Shown here one piece after another: positions 61,386 to 64,000 of a stretch of 64,000 nt of DNA. The stretch spans positions 62,001-126,000 of the forward strand of contig JAIYDL010000026.1 of the NCBI GenBank assembly GCA_027487515.1. The letters are read 5' to 3'. The position numbers and the translations under genes are program-made. A model generated the notes under the pieces. It searched no databases, had not been told where the DNA came from, and saw only the letters and a program-made list of their open reading frames with translations. Every line of letters starts with the position of its first letter. Position 1 is the first letter of the stretch. This DNA is from Pseudomonadota bacterium. GTDB taxonomy: Bacteria; Bdellovibrionota; Bacteriovoracia; Bacteriovoracales; Bacteriovoracaceae.

Positions 61386-61957
61386 TAGAATTTAACTTCC
61401 GGTGTCTTCTGCTCGGCTTCGGTCGCCGTGAACTGCGGTTTCTTCTCGAAGTGATGGATCAGAGAGTTCGTGAGGCTCGTCGGGAAAACGGTCACGAGAT
61501 TGTTGAACTCTTGAACGGTTTCGATGAATCTCCGGCGCGCGATGGCGATTCTATTTTCTGTGCCCTCGAGCTGGGCTTGGAGCCCCTGGAAGTTCGTGTT
61601 GGCCTTCAGGTCGGGGTAGCGCTCAGAGACGACCATGAGTCGACCCAAGGCCTGGGAAACCCCAGACTGGGCCGATTGGAACTCCTGGAGTTTCTCCGGA
61701 GTGAGCTTCGTCGGATCGATGGTGATCGCCGTAGCCTTGGCCCGGGCCGAGACCACGGCCTCGAGGGTATCTTTTTCGTGGCTCGCGTAACCTTTAACGG
61801 TCTGGACAAGATTCGGGATGAGGTCGGAGCGCCGCTTGTATTGGTTCTGAACTTCTGCCCACGCCCCTTCCACAGCGTTGTTCGCTTGAGGGATGGACTG
61901 AAGGCCGCAAGAGACGAGAAAAAAACATGAGAATAAGAGAACTGTGACTGACTTCAT
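61385..61957 (-). CDS. lemA: LemA-family lipoprotein
   Basis: 190 residues from the ATG at 61957 (CAGGAGT before it). A lipoprotein-type signal ends at Cys (LVSC). The mature part is the LemA helical bundle: NAVEGAWAEVQNQYKRRSDLIPNLVQTV, QGLQAQLEGTENRI and the REFIETV-like helix are characteristic. LemA and TPM/YgcG genes are commonly neighbours; the function remains unclear, perhaps envelope remodelling. First gene of a three-gene leftward operon. Confidence 0.92.
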   Translation of the reverse strand: MKSVTVLLFSCFFLVSCGLQSIPQANNAVEGAWAEVQNQYKRRSDLIPNLVQTVKGYASHEKDTLEAVVSARAKATAITIDPTKLTPEKLQEFQSAQSGVSQALGRLMVVSERYPDLKANTNFQGLQAQLEGTENRIAIARRRFIETVQEFNNLVTVFPTSLTNSLIHHFEKKPQFTATEAEQKTPEVKF

Positions 61958-61975
61958 GGAAGACTCCTGATGGTC

Positions 61976-62009
61976 AAAAAAAAACCCAAAGTACATTACT
62001 ACTTTGGGT
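61976..62009 (-). terminator. Intrinsic terminator after rpsT
   Basis: On the reverse strand a perfect 10-base-pair stem (ACCCAAAGTA and complement) with a 6-base loop is followed by a run of T residues. It sits between the rpsT stop and lemA. Confidence 0.88.
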
Positions 62010-62042
62010 CCAATTTTGATGAAATCAAGTGCCTATGGCAAA

Positions 62043-62309
62043 CTATTTGTTGATGCTGGCAACGAGCTTCGTGAGGCGGGAAGTCTTACGAGCTGCAGTT
62101 TGCTTTTTCATGGCCGGAGACTTCGCGAGTTTCGCGATCAGAGACTGGGCTTTGACGAGGAGAGTTCTGGCAGTAGAAACGTCACCTTTAGCGGCGGCTT
62201 CGCGCAGGGCCTTCACGGCTGTTCTGCTAGCGGCCGTCTTCATTTTATTCGCCATCCGGCGCTTCTTTTCTTGTTTAGCTCTTTTTTCAGATGATTTGTG
62301 ATTCGCCAC
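62043..62309 (-). CDS. rpsT: 30S ribosomal protein S20
   Basis: 88 residues, the usual length, basic and helical. MANHKSSEKRAKQEKKRR at the start is the S20 pattern. It binds 16S rRNA near the bottom of the 30S body. The start is GTG at 62309 after a TAGGAG site; a non-ATG start is common for S20 and contributes to its autogenous control in enteric bacteria. Single-gene unit with own promoter and terminator. Confidence 0.96.
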   Translation of the reverse strand: MANHKSSEKRAKQEKKRRMANKMKTAASRTAVKALREAAAKGDVSTARTLLVKAQSLIAKLAKSPAMKKQTAARKTSRLTKLVASINK

Positions 62310-62355
62310 GATGGTTCTCCTAAGTGTGAACAGGTCCTTTCAGAAATATTGCGAT

Positions 62356-62385
62356 GTTATAATCTAAACATTACCTCCATGGCAA
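62356..62385 (-). promoter_or_regulatory. Promoter of rpsT
   Basis: On the reverse strand TTGCCA (5/6 match to -35) and TATAAC (5/6 match to -10) are separated by 18 bases, about 45 bases before the rpsT start. The same AT-rich stretch contains TATAAT on the forward strand, which could serve hbd. Confidence 0.6.
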
Positions 62386-62472
62386 TAGTGAAACAATAAA
62401 GGTCTTTGGCAAAGCCATCGCGCTTTGGTAATTTTTCACGGCTAAACCTTCATTTTATAAGGAATACTCCCG

Positions 62473-63330
62473 ATGAAAAACATTCAAGCTATTGGAATCG
62501 TTGGTGCAGGTCAAATGGGTCGCGGCATTGCTCAAGTCGCTGCGCAGAGCGGTTTTGATGTGGTTCTTTATGACGCATTTAATAACTCTCTCGAATTCGG
62601 ATTTAATTTTATTAAGACGCAGTTAGATAAAGGTGCGGAGAAAGGAAAGTGGACCTCGGTGGATGCTGCGACGGCGTTGGGTCGCATTAAGACCACTCTC
62701 GATCTTGGCCAGCTCAAGGCCTGTGATCTAGTCATCGAGGCGGCCACCGAAAGAAAAGAGCTCAAGTTCGAGATCTTCCGGAAGCTCGACGAGGTCGTGA
62801 AGCCCGGGGCGATTCTCGCGTCCAACACATCCTCCATCTCTATCACCGAAATCGCTGCCGTCACCAAGCGGCCCGAGCTCGTGGCCGGGATGCACTTCAT
62901 GAACCCAGTGCCCGTGATGAAACTCGTCGAGGGAATTCGGGGTCTCGAGACTTCAGACGAGACCTTTAACACCGTCGCTGCTACCGCTGAAAGGATGGGA
63001 AAAGTTTTCGTCCGCGCCAAGGATTATCCGGGCTTCGCCGTGAACCGAATCCTCATGCCCATGATCAATGAAGCCGTGTACGCCCTCTTCGAGGGCGTCG
63101 CCGAGGTGAAAGACATCGACTCTGCCATGAAGCTTGGGACCAATCAGCCCATGGGGCCTCTGGAACTTGCCGACTTCATCGGCCTTGATACCTGCCTCGC
63201 CATCATGAACGTGCTTCACGAGGGCCTCGGCGATACCAAATACCGGCCCTGCCCGCTGCTCAAGCAATACGTCGCCGCCGGCCGGTTTGGGCGCAAGAAC
63301 GGAAGAGGGTTCTACACCTATGAAAAGTAA
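62473..63330 (+). CDS. hbd: 3-hydroxyacyl-CoA dehydrogenase (3-hydroxybutyryl type)
   Basis: 285 residues, the usual short monofunctional length. It oxidises 3-hydroxyacyl-CoA with NAD (or the reverse) in fatty-acid or butanoate metabolism. The Rossmann motif GAGQMGRGIA is at 11-20. SNTSSISIT, HFMNPVPVMKLVE (catalytic His in HFMNP) and DYPGFAVNRILMP are intact. AAGGAA lies before the ATG. It overlaps the following enoyl-CoA hydratase gene by 11 bases. Confidence 0.95.
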   Translation: MKNIQAIGIVGAGQMGRGIAQVAAQSGFDVVLYDAFNNSLEFGFNFIKTQLDKGAEKGKWTSVDAATALGRIKTTLDLGQLKACDLVIEAATERKELKFEIFRKLDEVVKPGAILASNTSSISITEIAAVTKRPELVAGMHFMNPVPVMKLVEGIRGLETSDETFNTVAATAERMGKVFVRAKDYPGFAVNRILMPMINEAVYALFEGVAEVKDIDSAMKLGTNQPMGPLELADFIGLDTCLAIMNVLHEGLGDTKYRPCPLLKQYVAAGRFGRKNGRGFYTYEK

Positions 63331-64000
63331 CTTCGAAACGCTCTCGTTTGAGAACGAAGACGGCATCGGAGTTCTGAAGGTCAACCGACCGACCAAGCTC
63401 AATGCCCTGAACATCCAGGTGCTCAGAGAATTAAAGCAGTGCCTCACGGACATTGGGATGTACGATTACCAAGGTCTCATCGTCACCGGCGAAGGCGATA
63501 AGGCCTTCATCGCGGGGGCGGACATCGCGCAAATGCGGCCCATGACCGTTGGAGAGGCGAGTGCCTTTTCTGAACTGGGTCAGCAGGTGACCCTGCTCTT
63601 TGAAGCCCTTCCGTTTCCGACCATCGCGGCCGTGAACGGATTTGCCCTCGGAGGGGGATTCGAAATCGCGCTCAGCTGCGACTTCATCTTCGCCTCGGCC
63701 AATGCTGTCTTTGGCCTCCCGGAGGTCAAGCTCGGGCTCATTCCAGGCTTCGGTGGGACCGTGAGACTGGAGCGGGCCGTAGGCCTTCACCGGGCCCGGG
63801 AGTTGCTCTTCTCCGGACGGAGCGTGAGCTGCGACGAAGCCCAGAGGTTGGGGATCGTGCTCGAGAGCTATCCCACTAAGACGGGTTTGATGGAAGGGTG
63901 CCGCAAGTGGCTGGGCCTCGCCTCGCAGAACTCGCCGTCGGCGATCGCTCGCGCCAAGCACGCTCTTCGAACCTCGCGCGAGGAGCTCGTCGACCTCGGG
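63320..64000 (+). CDS. Enoyl-CoA hydratase/isomerase, C-terminus cut by window edge
   Basis: The ATG at 63320 lies inside hbd, and the frame stays open for 227 codons to the right edge. The crotonase fold is clear: the oxyanion loop GDKAFIAGADIAQM, the second loop FALGGGFEIALSCD, and LPEVKLGLIPGFGG. The two catalytic acidic residues are present (Glu in GGGFE and Glu in LPEV), so hydratase activity is likely. It acts in the same beta-oxidation or butanoate steps as hbd. About 30 C-terminal residues are missing. Confidence 0.93.
   Translation, partial: MKSNFETLSFENEDGIGVLKVNRPTKLNALNIQVLRELKQCLTDIGMYDYQGLIVTGEGDKAFIAGADIAQMRPMTVGEASAFSELGQQVTLLFEALPFPTIAAVNGFALGGGFEIALSCDFIFASANAVFGLPEVKLGLIPGFGGTVRLERAVGLHRARELLFSGRSVSCDEAQRLGIVLESYPTKTGLMEGCRKWLGLASQNSPSAIARAKHALRTSREELVDLG

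Overview
The window is a stretch of bacterial chromosome, apparently above 50 % GC except for one AT-rich patch. It carries about 60 protein genes, two tRNA genes and no insertion sequence, phage or CRISPR array. Many products are small secreted proteins or lipoproteins, often without a recognisable family. Together with a CarH-like MerR regulator, a VWA protein paired with a MotA/ExbB-type channel and several coiled-coil or beta-barrel surface proteins, this suggests a Gram-negative of the Bdellovibrionota or deltaproteobacterial type. That placement is inference from gene content, not proof.

Layout. 1-7.3 kb: a truncated secreted coiled-coil protein, queC overlapping a phosphoglucomutase gene, a small ferredoxin, a Na+/H+ antiporter, ilvE, and the MotA-like/VWA pair. 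7.3-15.1 kb: lipoprotein, PhoD-type phosphatase, GT-C membrane protein, GNAT, nucleotidyltransferase, two small Cys-containing exported proteins, a LysR regulator, an ABM-like protein and a secreted coiled-coil protein. 15.2-17.9 kb: AT-rich patch with a GIY-YIG nuclease-like gene and an S41-like exported protein, ending at tRNA-Val(GAC). 18-24.6 kb: heterodimeric ABC exporter, DsbA-like lipoprotein and a 650-residue coiled-coil protein. 24.6-27.3 kb: pyruvate kinase fused to a C-terminal ferredoxin domain, overlapping queG. 28.2-34.6 kb: tRNA-Phe(GAA), terminator, and a five-gene surface-glycan or lipoprotein operon. 34.6-46.5 kb: triple-PAS histidine kinase, a b561-like/YceI/beta-barrel operon, a lipoprotein with five 62-residue repeats, two more lipoproteins, CarH-like regulator, acs, and a transglutaminase-like secreted protein.

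46.7-59.9 kb: every gene for de novo IMP synthesis in one block. purE and purK run leftward. purF, purC, purD, a purN-purL fusion, purQ, purH and purM run rightward with mostly ATGA overlaps. purB converges on purM. The purK/purF gap holds three ATTAG/CTAAT half-sites that look like an operator. 59.9-64 kb: two TPM-domain membrane proteins with LemA, rpsT with its own promoter and terminator, then hbd and a truncated enoyl-CoA hydratase gene (fatty-acid or butanoate metabolism).

The most unusual items are the pyruvate kinase-ferredoxin fusion (with an Asp in place of one cluster Cys) coupled to queG, the ion-channel/VWA pair, the purN-purL fusion inside a complete purine cluster, and the 62-residue repeat lipoprotein.
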